Source: Ursus arctos | Taxonomy: Eukaryota; Chordata; Mammalia; Carnivora; Ursidae | DNA length: 64,000 nt | Assembly: GCF_023065955.2 (NCBI RefSeq) | Contig: NW_026622952.1 | Location: 31,172,313 to 31,236,312 of the forward strand | Reading direction: 5' to 3' | Shown: positions 1 through 10,975 of the stretch, in pieces | Layout of the letters: every line of letters begins with the position of its first letter | Position numbering within the stretch: position 1 is the first letter of the stretch | Notes under the pieces: generated by a model | Told to the model about the DNA's origin: nothing | The model's database searches: none | Seen by the model: only the letters and a program-made list of their open reading frames with translations | Position numbers and translations under genes: made by a program

Positions 1-344
1 CAAAGTAGGGGTGGAGGAAGGTAGGACTGGTGATACGCCCTTGAAACCTGCACCTCAGTGATCAATTATAGGGATAGGCCACTGGCTGGTCAGGTAGACT
101 GCAAATCTGGCAAGTTGACTTTTGACCATTTTAAATTTAAATATTAAAATAAATCTGCCTTTATTTGTTCTTCAGTTGGAATTAAGTAGATCTTTAGGAG
201 TCAGGATACCCTCAAGGTACTGAAGATCCCAGTTATCTATATTTAGAGAATGATTTCACCCCTGAGACTAACAGTAATAACGGTGATACCAACATGTGCA
301 ATATAGTCCTTCTAACTTTTTTGTGACTCTTGGGTTTTACTCAA
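1..344. other. Unassigned intergenic DNA
   Basis: AT-rich sequence with no open frame of note and no repeat family I can name. It may hold eroded repeat fragments. Confidence 0.5.
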
Positions 345-480
345 TCCTAAGAAGGATGTAGGATAGTCCTCTTTTAACTCCTTGTGCAAGATGAAGAAAT
401 GGAGGCAAGAAGTAATGACTCACTTGCCTGAGGCCATAGATAATTAGTGACAGAATTAGACAGAGCTACCAGATTTTCTG
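345..480 (-). mobile_element. MIR-family SINE fragment
   Basis: Read on the + strand it keeps the order of an inverted MIR: a degenerate 'gatgaagaaatggaggc' (MIR 'gatgaggaaactgaggc'), then 'cttgcctgaggccata' (MIR 'cttgcccaaggtcaca'), then a 'tagtgacagaattagacagagc' type segment. Heavily mutated, as expected for a pre-eutherian element. Confidence 0.65.
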
Positions 481-554
481 ATTAGCGTCTCCGTGATCTC
501 TCTACTGGCCCATTTAGTTAAGAACTCAGAATATATTGTCTGACAGTTCTGACA

Positions 555-660
555 ATCCTTATTTTGCCACTTAGTCATTGCTTGACCTTGGGCAAAATGT
601 CTAATTTCTCTAAACTTCAAAGTCTTCCAAGGCTGTATGAATAAATGAAGTTAATTGTCC
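555..660 (+). mobile_element. MIR-family SINE fragment
   Basis: Contains the MIR core in sense orientation: 'ttgccacttagtcattg', 'gaccttgggcaaaatgtc' and 'taatttctctaaacttca'. These follow the order of the conserved MIR 'tgccacttactagctgtgtgaccttgggcaa' region. Fragmentary and old. Confidence 0.65.
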
Positions 661-824
661 ATTTTTCCTTTAATAGAATCCATTAGCTTCTTGTCAAGAT
701 AGTCTCTTTATCATCTCAATACACATCTCAAGCATCCTACTTCTAAGCAAACCTTCCTGCTGCAAGTCTTGCTCAGAATGTGCTTTCTTTTTATTACTCC
801 CAGTTGTGTAATCTTCTGCCCATT

Positions 825-965
825 TATTATTTCATTCAAAAAGTATTTATTAGGCACCAACTGTACGTCATGTGTATTACTAGAAATGCTTGATGCATTA
901 GGAGGCATTACCCGATTCCCATCCTGCTTTCATAGAATTTATAATCCAGTCAGGGAAAAAGGTTA
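825..965 (-). mobile_element. L2 LINE 3' end fragment
   Basis: Read on the + strand it shows 'aagtatttattaggcacc', 'tgtgtattactagaaatgc' and 'catagaatttataatccagt'. This is the inverted order of the L2 3' end ('atttattgagtgcctactatgtgcc ... gagcttacattctagt'). Two short overlapping open frames here are incidental. Confidence 0.65.
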
Positions 966-2889
966 AAGTATATGCTAGTATTATCCAAAGCACCAGTAGT
1001 AGCTGTTAGAAGACAACTTCAGAACACCAGTCTTATTTCTTTTATTCAACACTGTAATTCATATTGTTTAAAGTAAAGCTATTCTTTTCTATATAGAATT
1101 ATTATACTGTTCACATGCCCGGAATAAACAACTGGCACTAAGGGCATAATTTTCATCCAGGTAATGATTACTTTGCAGAATAAGGGAGTTTGTATTATAT
1201 CATTTTCTGTTGACGACCAAAGTATTCCTTCTATTAGAGGCAATGGGACTATAAGTAACAGGGCAGATTTTTTAAATGGTAAGAAAGAAAATTAAGAACA
1301 CACAAGCAAAATATAATGTAATTCAAAACTTGAAAATGAACAAATTGGGTCTACATTTTCATGTGTATTTAAAATATTCATAATAATTCATCTCTTCCAA
1401 TAATTATATGATTCCTAATGGTTTTTTTACAAATCATTGCTAAGCACATCACCAACAGATTTATATCTCATGCCTTGCTGTCATTTCAAATTTAATTTTT
1501 ATTGCACAGGATTGTTTGAAATTAATAAAAATAATTGCAACAGTGTTTTCATTTTAATTTCAGTTATATACTCGTAAGACATATATTATACATTTCAAAC
1601 TTATTTCTAGTGATTGAAATTTATAAATGATTAAAATAATCACTAGAATTGTCTGTATTTAGTGGTGTCAGCTACTTACTCTTTTGACTTTTTCAACATA
1701 AATTTGATTTCATCTTCATTTAAGCAAAACTCTATCCTAAAATGTGCTCTTCTTAATGCAGTAGTGCGTGCATGTGTTTGTGTGTTTGTGTGTGTCATAT
1801 ATATAGAGAGAGTTTTTGTTATGTAAAAGGAAAGCTAAATATATTTTGAAAAAGGCAAATTTTTCGAGTTCTAAGAACTAATCAAGAAATGTTTGAATTG
1901 ACTGTTTCATCTCTATCAGTAAATCCGAAAGTAGCAAGAAAGAAAATAAAAAGTCATCCACTGATTTAGCTTGTACCTACTATAATGTGGGGTGAATCAG
2001 ATAGTTTTCATTCGTTCGTTCTGTATCCTATAATCAGGAGACTACAATTTCCTCAAAAAAGATGAACAGAAAAGTTTAACTTTGCCCGATATATGAGATA
2101 AATTAAAAGTAATCTGTAACTCCACATATTGAATACAGTCTGTAAGTGTCCATTGATTTTCGTTCGATGTTTACATTACTACTTGCAGGGACAAACAACG
2201 ATCAGGTTGTTGGCAGTACAAGTGAATAAAGACCGGTTATCTGCCTCCCTTCAGTACTAACCATATACCTGTTTTGCCTTGAGTTTGCATAAATCAAAAT
2301 TAGTTCTGAATAACGAAGGTTTTTATATCTTAGATATTCTGAGAATTTTCTTTAAAAATCTATAAAGCAAATCGAACCATTTTAAAAGTAAATAATTATT
2401 ACAAATACTTATTCACCATTAAGTAAATTAATTATTCTCTTGGTAGGGTCCTCAGCTCGTTCACTTCAGTGTACTCTCAATTTCACTAGAATTTTCAATG
2501 CTTACCCCCAGATGTGAGCACTGTTGGAAATAATTACACAGACAGGTAATTGGTGCCACTGTGAATTTATGTTTGCCAGCTTCAACTGAGCCCTTGATGT
2601 TGTTTCTTCTACTTTTATTTCCCTCATTCCCACAGTGTCTGTTCCAAAACATTCTCCACCCTTCTCAAAACTCTGGATTTGCCCTCTTTGATGATAATCC
2701 TGACTCCTCTTCTTAGGGCAAATGAGTCATGAGTTGGGAGTTCCCTGGATTCTCAAATGAATGATTGCTGTACTCATGGATCTCCTGTTACTAAGGAACC
2801 ACGGCCTTTTATACCATCTTCTTCTACTCTAAATATCCTCCTTTTCCTTCCCTTCAAGGATCTCTTCCTTAATTGATAGTTGATACAAA
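966..2889. other. Unassigned AT-rich intergenic DNA
   Basis: Nearly 2 kb with no recognisable gene. It holds a short degenerate TG/TA/GA simple repeat near 1764-1812. The part from about 2450 to 2720 is a little richer in GC and has a 63-codon minus-strand open frame with no recognisable family, which I do not call a gene. Confidence 0.5.
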
Positions 2890-4013
2890 CCCTGAATGGG
2901 GATTCTTGGCCTGCAGGGAAAGGTCTATCATGGTGAATGGAAGCCTCTGAAACTATACTCCTCCACCAGACAAGGTATTAAGTCAAAAAAAGTATTCCAT
3001 TCTGGGAAGGGGAGCAGACTGTTGTCATACTTGAGGTTCCTAAAGGTTGCAAGGCTTATGGTTCCCATCATATCTGTATTTAATTCACTGCATGGCACCT
3101 GTAGGAATTACATGGATCTTCAAGAATGGTGGTAGACCACTGCAGCTGCTGGGTCAGATGTAGCATCTTTGCTAAAGCCGATTACCTCAGACTCAGGTAC
3201 CTAGTAAATGATTATAGCTTCGGTGAATGTGTTCTTTTATATTCTGACCAGGAAAGAAAATCAGAAACAGCTCACATTCATCAAGCATGAATAAATGTGC
3301 ACATTTATAGTTCTTGGCTGGGGCTATATTAATTCTCCCATTCTCTGTCATAATATAGTCCAAAGAGATATGGACCATCTGGACATCCTGCACAACATCA
3401 CATTAATGCACCATAGCAAAGACATCATGCAAATTAGACCAGATGATCAAGAAGAATCTATCACATTAGATGAATTGCTAAGAACATGTACTCCAGAGAG
3501 TGAAAGAGATATCTTAAGAAATTTCAGAAGCCTAATGGTTAGAACAGTGAATATGCCATCCACAGTAAAATAAAAAGAATTGTACTGCATCTTGCATTTC
3601 TTAACATAAAGAAGGAAGTATAATGCCTAGCACACTTCATCAGATTATGGAGGCTGTATATCCCACACCTAGATATACTCTTCTGATCCATGTAAGAAAC
3701 AAAAGGCTACCAACTTTTGCTGTGAGCATAAGATCCTGCAGATCTAGGCTGAAGTGCAAACTAACGCTTGTGCCATTTGACCCAGAAAACACATTGGGCT
3801 TAAATGAATCAGTGGTGAGGCAAGATGTAGTATGGAATGTAAAGCAAGCTACAAGAGAAAACACAGATCCCTAGTGGTCGGGATCAACGTTGTGACATCT
3901 GCAAGCACAGGTTATATAGCTTTTGAAAATAGCACCTGGAATTGTCCAGGCCCTTGTAGAGACAGTGTCTGACCACAGGGCACAAGTTCACCGGGTACCC
4001 AAAAGTACTCATC
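2890..4013 (+). mobile_element. ERVL-type endogenous retrovirus pol remnant, 5' part (RT to RNase H)
   Basis: Decayed class III (ERVL-like) pol in sense orientation. The start resembles the region before reverse transcriptase (about 2890-3130). Frame 3295-3573 encodes a peptide with 'GYINSPILCHN', the conserved stretch just upstream of the RT active site, and the catalytic YxDD motif following it is destroyed (HHSKD in its place). Frame 3623-3874 and following bases continue toward the RT connection and RNase H. Stops and frameshifts lie throughout, so it is a fossil with no function implied. It is continuous with the feature starting at 4671 once the LTR at 4019-4665 is set aside. Family assignment rests on recognised pol motifs and on the order RT, RNase H, integrase, then a dUTPase-like end. 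Confidence 0.75.
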
Positions 4014-4018
4014 ATGAG
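4014..4018. repeat. Candidate 5-bp target-site duplication, left copy
   Basis: 'atgag' here and 'ttgag' at 4666-4670 flank the LTR at 4019-4665. One mismatch, and the first mismatch-free four bases would fit a 4-bp duplication equally well. Confidence 0.45.
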
Positions 4019-4292
4019 TGAGAACTGCAAGATCTCTTGGTACAGACATCCCATTCAAACCTATGTGCTAAGAGACTAACCAAACTTTAGGAAGACTTTT
4101 AGCAGCCTGAGGATGCATCTCTGGGAAAACCCTGCCCCCTTTTGAGTTCCTGTCTGGAAAATAAATTAGGGATGTCAAAAGAATTCATTGTTTGTTCCAG
4201 CAAACACCTGACAATAGACCCCTGGCCTTTTTTCCTTAGAGCTTTTACTAAAAAGAGCTTACAATTGTGAACTCTTTCTCTGCTTTTTGAAA

Positions 4293-4333
<41 letters not shown>

Positions 4334-4665
4334 GTTACAATTCAGGAGTGTCTTTCTCAAGGACCTAAAATGTAATCAAGAAGGAAAGGGCCTCTGTATC
4401 TCAGTCTGTGTGGGAAGACAGAATCCTAACTTCCATGATGGCCATGGAGGACACACCCCTGCCTAATCCCATTTATAATGACCAACCCTTTGAAACTTTT
4501 CTTTTGAATCTCCTCTTCCCCTTCCCTACTCCTTTATTCTCTCTTTATCACGCTCTGTAACCTTAGCACAAATCAGAGTGGTGTTCCGTTTTTTTCCCTT
4601 ACTGTCAGTAGTTGCAGAATAAAATGTTTTCACCACTTTACGTGAGGTTTGACTTATCTTTGGCA
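4019..4665 (+). mobile_element. Solo LTR inserted in ERVL pol
   Basis: About 647 bp starting TG and ending CA, lying exactly where pol homology stops and resumes. Bases before it match pol up to about 4018, and bases after 4671 continue the RNase H region. It has an AATAAA polyadenylation signal at 4618-4623 about 40 bp from the 3' end, and a pyrimidine-rich stretch before it, as in an LTR. An internal TG/TA microsatellite lies at 4291-4331. I cannot name the family; it is younger than the host provirus because it interrupts it. No internal retroviral sequence of its own is attached, so it is a solo LTR. Confidence 0.6.
4291..4331. repeat. (TG)n(TA)n microsatellite
   Basis: Run of TG dinucleotides followed by about 14 TA dinucleotides, inside the solo LTR. 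Confidence 0.95.
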
Positions 4666-4670
4666 TTGAG

Positions 4671-6190
4671 TTATGTCAGATCCACCATTGCACAAAGTAA
4701 GGTAGAACCAGGCCAATATAGCATAAAATGAAAGAATTGCATTCAGGATTAAGCACAAGCATAAACAGAAGACATTAGAAGCTGCATGAGCAAGTAGCTT
4801 TTAAACTCTCATGTTAGCCACCAAATTTGGGCCAGTGCCCCTTCCACAGCTTACACCTGAGACCATACGGGAGCTAGCTGATATCCCCTGTCATCTCAGT
4901 GTGTAGCTATAAGCAGAAAATGGATTGTGGCTACACTGCAGCCAAGCAAGGATGATGAGGGAAAATCTTCCTAACGGAGCTTCATGCCAGGCACGTGGCC
5001 ATCTACTTTGTGTAAACAGAAAAGCCACATATGATTAGTATATTCATGGAATCCTGGATAGTTGCAAAGGAACAGCCTTTCTAGTCAGAGGTCTTTTGGA
5101 AGAAATAATATTGGAAGATCTGGGACAAAATGATTTGGGTCTAAAGGCAGATTCTAAATGGAATGGAATGGGCAAGTATGAAAACCTTTACATCACGTGT
5201 TAATGTCCAGCAAAGAACATCCGTTACAGAAGAGGCACTAAACAACCAATTAGATAAAATGACTCAGCCCACTGATAGCCTCCATTTCAGCCTCCATTTC
5301 AGCCACCCCAGTGCTGTGCAGACACAAGCACATGAATAAAGTGGCTGTGGTAGCAAAGATTGAGACTGAGCATGTGTCCTACAATATGTGCTTTTTAGAT
5401 ACTGAATGTAAGGTTGAATGCCCAGCCTACCAGAAACAGAGACCAAGGCTGAGCTCTGAGCCCCTACTTGGCTTAATCCCTTTGTGAGATATTCAGTCAC
5501 CTGGCGGCAAGTTGATTCCATTGATTCCTTCCACCCCAGAAGGGCCAGAAATTAATTTCCATAGGAGTAAATACACATTATGGGTAGAGGATTTTTTTTG
5601 TTGTTGTTGTTTCTTGTTTGTTTTTCCTGCCATGAAGCTCTAGCCAACACCGGTATCTGAAAGTTTACCACGTGTTTGGGACACTGGCAGAGCTTCCCAC
5701 ATAACATTTCATTAGACCAGAAAAATATAGCAAAGGATATGTGGGTATGGGGCCATGGCTCTGAAGTTGCGATGCTAATAGAGTTTTGGGAGTGTATGGC
5801 CTTGGAGGAGGTACTTTTTGAGGATGCATGTCATATAAAAGATTCAACAGGTACTTGAAATCGCTAAATTTCCGATGGTGTTCTGTCCTCCATAGGAAGA
5901 ATATGTAGACTTAGGAAGCAAGAGGGAAAACAAGAGTGGCTATGCTTATCATCAGTCCCAATCACACACTTGGGGAATTTATACTTAATCATCTCTACAA
6001 CCCTGGGCTCTGCATAGTGAGATGCATCAGTTTTGGAGGAGACTTGTGGTCCTCCAGGGAACATAGCAGGAGCCCCATTAAAATATAAACTATAGCTGCT
6101 TCCTGGGTACTGTGTCTGGGACCAGAAGGCAAGACAATGAGTCACCATCTTTGCAGGCACAGGACTGCTGTCACACAATTATAGCAGGGA
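4671..6190 (+). mobile_element. ERVL-type pol remnant, 3' part (RNase H, integrase, dUTPase-like)
   Basis: Resumes the pol reading interrupted at 4018. About 4675-5250 corresponds to the RNase H region, 5250-5560 to the integrase N-terminal and linker region (the segment near 5430-5530 matches the part leading into the catalytic core), 5630-5800 to degraded integrase core, and about 5830-6180 to the integrase C-terminus/dUTPase-like tail that ERVL elements carry after integrase. No long open frame survives. The antisense frames at 5264-5521 and 5864-6178 are shadows. A 13-bp unit is duplicated at about 5277-5302 ('cctccatttcagc' twice). Confidence 0.7.
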
Positions 6191-6266
6191 AGAATATATG
6201 GCAAACAAATAATCTACTTGAGCAACACTTGGTACTTCCTTGTCTATTTTATTTTAATTAAGACCG

Positions 6267-6268
6267 TT

Positions 6269-6303
<35 letters not shown>
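6267..6303. repeat. (GTT)n microsatellite
   Basis: About 12 uninterrupted TTG/GTT units. It lies at the 3' (poly-A) end of the following minus-strand L1, so it probably arose from the L1 A-rich tail. Confidence 0.9.
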
Positions 6304-6304
<1 letters not shown>

Positions 6305-7440
6305 TTAAGAGCAGTTTAAGGTTCACATCAACATTGAGGGGAAGGTACAGAGATTTCCCACATATTCCCTGGCCCTACACAGGTATAGCCTCCCTCGTTA
6401 TCAACATCTTCTCGGAGAGGGACATTTGTTACAACTCATGAATCTATATTGATACATTATAATCATCAGAAGTTCATGGTTTATATTACAGTTTTCTGTA
6501 AGCATTGAACATTCTATAGGTTTGGACAAATATGTAATGAAACGAATCCATCATAATTGTATCATATAGAGTATTTTCATTGCTCTAAAAATCCTTTGCA
6601 ATCCATTTATTCATCTCTCCCACCCCCTAAACCCTGGCAATCTCTGATCTCTTTCCTATCTCAGTAGCTTTGCCTTTTCCAGAATTTCATATAGCTCGAA
6701 TCATACAGTGTGTAGGCTTTTCATTTTGGTTTCTTTCACTTACTGATAGGCATATAAGCTTCCTCCACGTCTTCACATTCCTTAAGCATATTTCTTTTTA
6801 GCACTGAAAAAATATTCCATTCTCTGAATAGACCACAGTTCCACTTACCAATTGAAGGATGCCTTGGTTGCTTCCAAGTTTTGGCACTTATGAATAAAGC
6901 TGCTATAAATATTGTGTGGAGGTTTTGTGTGGACAAAAGTTTTCTATTCCTTTGGTAAATGCTAAGGAGTGCGATTGCTGGATCTTAGTAAGAGTATATT
7001 TAGTTTTATAAGAAACCAACTGTCTTCCAAGTGGCTGTACTACTTTTCACTGCCAAAGTGATTACACTGTTTTTCACGTCTAGCAGCAATGAGTAAAAGT
7101 TCCTGTTGCTTCACATCCTTGTCAGCATTTGGGGGTGTAGTTATTTTTCCAGGTTTTGGCCATTCTAACAGGTGTATAGTTGTATCTCATTGGTTTTTTT
7201 TTTTTTTTTTAAGATTTTATTTATTTGACAGAGATAGAGACAGCCAGCAAGAGAGGGAACACAAGCAGGGGGAGTGGGAGAGGAAGAAGCAGGCTCATAG
7301 CGGAGGAGCCTGATGTGGGGCTCGATCCCAGAACACCAGGATCATGCCCTGAGCCGAAGGCAAACGCTTAACCGCTGTGCCACCTAGGCGCCCCATCTCA
7401 TTGTTTTACTTTGCATTTCTGTGATGACCTTTGTCCTGCT
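6280..7440 (-). mobile_element. L1 (old, L1M type) ORF2 C-terminus and 3'UTR, interrupted by a SINE
   Basis: The + strand reads as inverted L1 3'UTR ('agcagtttaaggttcaca', 'tacagagatttcccacat') and then as inverted ORF2 C-terminus ('gaagttcatg', 'ttggttgcttccaagtttt', 'tggccattctaacaggtgt'). A SINE (7193-7394) splits it near the end. The minus-strand ORF2 relic is full of stops. At about 7440 it joins the ORF1/5'UTR relic at 7441-8860, so on the minus strand the order is 5'UTR, part of ORF1, ORF2 end, 3'UTR. This is what one L1 with a large internal deletion would look like, but two separate insertions are possible. Confidence 0.85.
7193..7394 (-). mobile_element. SINEC (CAN-SINE)
   Basis: Poly-T followed by 'aagattttatttatttgac', the GA-rich (inverted CT) tract, the inverted 'gtgggagaggaagaagcagg' box, 'ggctcgatccca' (inverted B box) and terminal 'gcgcccc'. 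Flanked by a perfect 9-bp target-site duplication 'atctcattg' at 7184-7192 and 7395-7403. Low decay suggests a young arctoid subfamily. Confidence 0.95.
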
Positions 7441-8860
7441 TCAGCTTCCTGGATAGGTGGAATGGTATCTGATTAATCAATTATGGATCTTATTAACTTG
7501 GGGAATTTCTCAGTCAATATTTCAAATATATACTGTTTCTTTCTCTCTTCTCTTTCTGATATTCCCATTAAAAGTATGTTGCACATTTTATAGTTGTCTC
7601 CTAGTCCCTGAATGTTCTGTGCTGCTTGTTTTTGTTTTTGTTTTGTTTTTTTATCTAGTCTTTCTTTACTTTGTTTTTCGTTTTGAAGAATTCTGATAAT
7701 ATATCTTCGAACTCAGGGATTCCATCATCAACCACCTCCAGTCCATTATTAAGCCCATCAGAGGCAGTCTTCATTTAAGTTACAATGTTTTTTATCTCCA
7801 GCATTTTTTGTTCTTGTTTTGTTCTTTCTTGGGATTTCCGTGTCTCTGCTTACATTGCTCAACTGTTTCTGCGTGCTGTCCACGGCAGACATTAGAGCCC
7901 TGAGCATATTTATCATAGCTGTCTTAAATTCTCAGTCTGATCATTTCAACATCCCTGCCATGTCTGGTTCTAATGCTTGCTCTCTGTCTTCCAACTCTGT
8001 TGTTTGACTTCAGCTAGGCCGTGACATTTTTTTCTTGATAGCCAGACACGCGGTACTAGGTAAAAGGAACTGTTGCAAATAGGCCTTTAGTAATGTGGTG
8101 GTGAGCTGTGAGGGCAGGGGAAGCATTCTATAGGCCTGTGACCAGGTCTCAGTCTTAGAGAGCCTGAGCCTCTGGACTGTGAACCTCACAAGGGCTGCCT
8201 AGTGTTTTTCTCCCTCCTGAGGTGGGACAGGATGGCTCCAGAGTGGGCTAGACTTGCATATTTCCCTTCTCCCATGGGGAAGAGCAGAACTGACTGGAGT
8301 TGGCTATCTCCCTTCCTCTGGGGCACTTAGGCTCTGACAACACTCCAGCAGGTCAGCAAGTTTCTGCTGAGGGCTTGCCTTGTTCAGAAGAACAGAGTGC
8401 TCTGGCATATTTCAAAATGGTTCCTTTTTCCCTCCCCTTGCCAGAAGCTGGAAGGAAGTTTTCCTCTGATATTGACTGTGGGGATCTGGTTAAGATCCTG
8501 GAGGTAAACCTTACTATATTGTGTCCCCCGCCCCCAGTGAGTGAATCCCCCTGGAGTTTGTAACTCTTAGGTTTATCCATACTGAGCCCCAGCAATTTGT
8601 CAACTACAGTTCAGGTTTTCCTACTGTGGGCCTGGTTGCTGTAGTGTTTTCCCCTGATGAATCTGCTCTTGTAAGCCTCAATTCTCTATAACTGCCTGTG
8701 TCTCCAATCACTGGGGGCATCTCTTTGCCCTATGTCCTCCCCTCACTTCCAGATCCAAGAAGAGTATTGATTTTTCAATCTGTTTACCTTTTTACTTGTT
8801 GGTGGAGTTGTGACTTCAAAGGCCCTTACATGAGAATTGGAAACCAGATGTTTCTCTCAT
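7441..8860 (-). mobile_element. L1 5'UTR and ORF1 N-terminal relic (inverted copy 1)
   Basis: Reverse complement reads as an L1 5' end: 5'UTR from about 8860 down to about 7965, ORF1 start codon near 7962, then the coiled-coil coding region down to about 7700, and ORF1 middle to about 7441. ORF1 is dead: an in-frame TGA falls at codon 7. The plus-strand frames at 7819-8007 and 8300-8563 and the minus-strand frame at 8353-8595 are incidental. A paralogous copy in opposite orientation lies at 42215-43570. The core 7690-8625 is far more similar to that copy than the ends are (see findings). Confidence 0.85.
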
Positions 8861-8989
8861 CCAGTTTTGAAGATAAATGTATAAACATCACTGTCTTGTC
8901 ATGAGAAGGGCATGGTGGTCAAGGTATTAGACTATGAAAACCTGGGTCACATCTCCAAGTAAACCTCTGTACTGTGGCGGTAATAGCTG

Positions 8990-9566
8990 ATAGCTAGAAG
9001 AGTATGGAATGATGATAGAGATATGGATTTTAGATGTAGTCTCAAAACAAGCCGGAGGGGGTATAGTTTTCCCACTAAACTATTTTTTAGTTTCTCCAAG
9101 GAAAAGAGTCCTGGCAGTATCCTAGAGGATTTGCTCCCTAGGAAGTAGATTCACACAATACCAGGGGTACACCCTATTGACACAACGATGAGCCACCCAG
9201 ATCCCCTAGCATGCACCGTTACTGTATAGCTGCTAGGAGGGCTGTTGAAACCCTTCAGGAATTGCCTCAAATCCAGAGAAAGAAGCACTTTTCTAAAGTT
9301 ATCCTCTTCCTGAAACAACCTACGACTAATTACTCATCAGAGAAGGGGTATAAACCCAGCCATTTTAGCCCAGTAATGGGCCATGTTAGCTCCAGAGCTT
9401 TCTGGATTTAGCTGAAGATGCAGTAAGCATTAAATCATAGGTCTACTTCTCAATTCTGCTCCACCTCCCCTTCTTCCAAAGGTGTTCATACCAAGGACAT
9501 TCCCTAATAAAACTCCTGAAAACTCCTCCTCAATGTTTGCTTCTTAGGGAACCCCACCTGTAACAT
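8990..9566 (+). mobile_element. Old LTR-like element
   Basis: Has features of a retroviral LTR of the ERVL/MaLR age class. There is an AATAAA signal at 9506-9511, followed about 55 bp later by an end segment 'gaaccccacctgtaaca' typical of an LTR 3' terminus, and the upstream 'gagccacccagatcccc' and 'gggccatgttagctccagagc' segments fit an LTR family I recognise but cannot name with certainty. Its 5' boundary is unclear. Confidence 0.5.
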
Positions 9567-9799
9567 GCACCTCATCTCAAATTCTTGTTATGTTTTTACC
9601 ATTTCTACTTATTCAGCTCAAACACTCTGTAACTATCTGCAAGGTCTCCTTGACATTTACCACTCTATTAAAACTCCTCCCAAGAATATCATCCATGACT
9701 CTTTTATTATTAATATCCAGGAAATTTCAGACCTTGTATAGATCTTTTAAAGATATTCAGAATAGTTATTTCCATCCTCCTTCTTAAAATACACTAATG

Positions 9800-10975
9800 G
9801 TAGTCATGACAACACACTACCTTGGCTCTCTTCTACTTGGGGTTGCTCCCTCTGAGTCTTATTTTTAGGAAAACGTATATTCTTCCATTCCTGTAAGCGT
9901 TAGCCTACTTTAATATTACTTCTAGACACTATTCTATTCTCAATCGTACATTTGTTCTGAAAGATTGTGTTCATTCCCAGGCATTCACATAGCAGTTATA
10001 TTTGATGACTTCTGGATCCATGGCTCCTTTCTTAAATAGCTAACTATGTGTACCCTTGAGTATCCTATAAGATGTTCAACTCAACATGACGACAATTGTA
10101 TTCATCAGTCTCTCATACTAACTGCTCCTCTTTTTTAATTTGTTGATTGTACAAAAGACATTTCCTTTCTCTAGCTATTCAGACAGTAAAATGGTGTCAG
10201 CATTGGCTTACTCTCTCTGTTTTTGTACCTTTTCCATACATTTAGTCTCCAGTGCTGTCATTTCTACCTCCTTAATATTACTTATTGAAAATGAAAAATT
10301 CTCTTCTTTCCCATTTCCTATTTCCAATCTAATTAACAATCATCCCTAAGCAACTGGTCTCTTCATTAGAGTCTGGGCTTCCTCATTACATTCTGTAAAC
10401 TGTAACCATTGTGATTTGTCTAAAACACAAATGAGGAAATGTCACACCATGCTTATACCTGGACAGTGACCTCTTACTGTTTTGATGCGTAAACATTTCC
10501 TGATGTGGTTTATGAGGTCTTTTAAGATCTAGCTTCACCTAGATTTCCTGTCCAGCTTTTTTCATTACTCTCCACTTATATTATGTGCTGTGGCCATGTT
10601 GAAAGTCTTTTGGATTCTGGTTCTTTGAATACTCTTTTTCTCTTGCTGCTACTGGACCTTACCAAATACGGTTTGCTCTTTTGGAAACTTCCCTTAAATT
10701 GGAAACTTCCCTCTCTGACTCCTATTCATTCAGATATGTTGTATTACTCTAGTTGTCACTGCTTCTGAGAAGCCTATCCTTACCAAATGCAGATTTTCTT
10801 GACTAGTGTTCCCTCGATGATTCATTAATGTAACACTCATCACACTTTCTTGAGATTTCCTGTTTGTCTTTCTTCTCTGTTAGATGAAGAGGGCCACATC
10901 TAGCGTGGTATTCATAGCATACTCTGCACCTAGCAAACTGCATTTATTATGTTAATGAATTAATTATGCATGTAT
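9800..10975 (+). mobile_element. L2 LINE, 3' region
   Basis: Sense-orientation L2. 'caaatgaggaaatgtcaca' and 'ttcctgatgtggtttatgaggtc' stand where L2 has its 'tcagatcatgtcactc' and 'atggcctacaaggcc' region. 'ttgctcttttggaaact', 'gcttctgagaagcctatcc' and the terminal 'gaagagggccaca ... gcacctagcaaactgcatttat' follow the L2 3' end. The 5' boundary may extend to about 9570. The short open frames at 10140 and 10583 are decayed L2 ORF pieces or chance. Confidence 0.75.

Noticed and set aside
3295..3874. Two + strand frames as a possible host gene
   Set aside because: They encode ERVL pol fragments with the RT active site destroyed and lie in a longer decayed pol region.
5864..6178. 104-codon minus-strand open frame
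   Set aside because: Antisense to the ERVL pol/dUTPase-like region.
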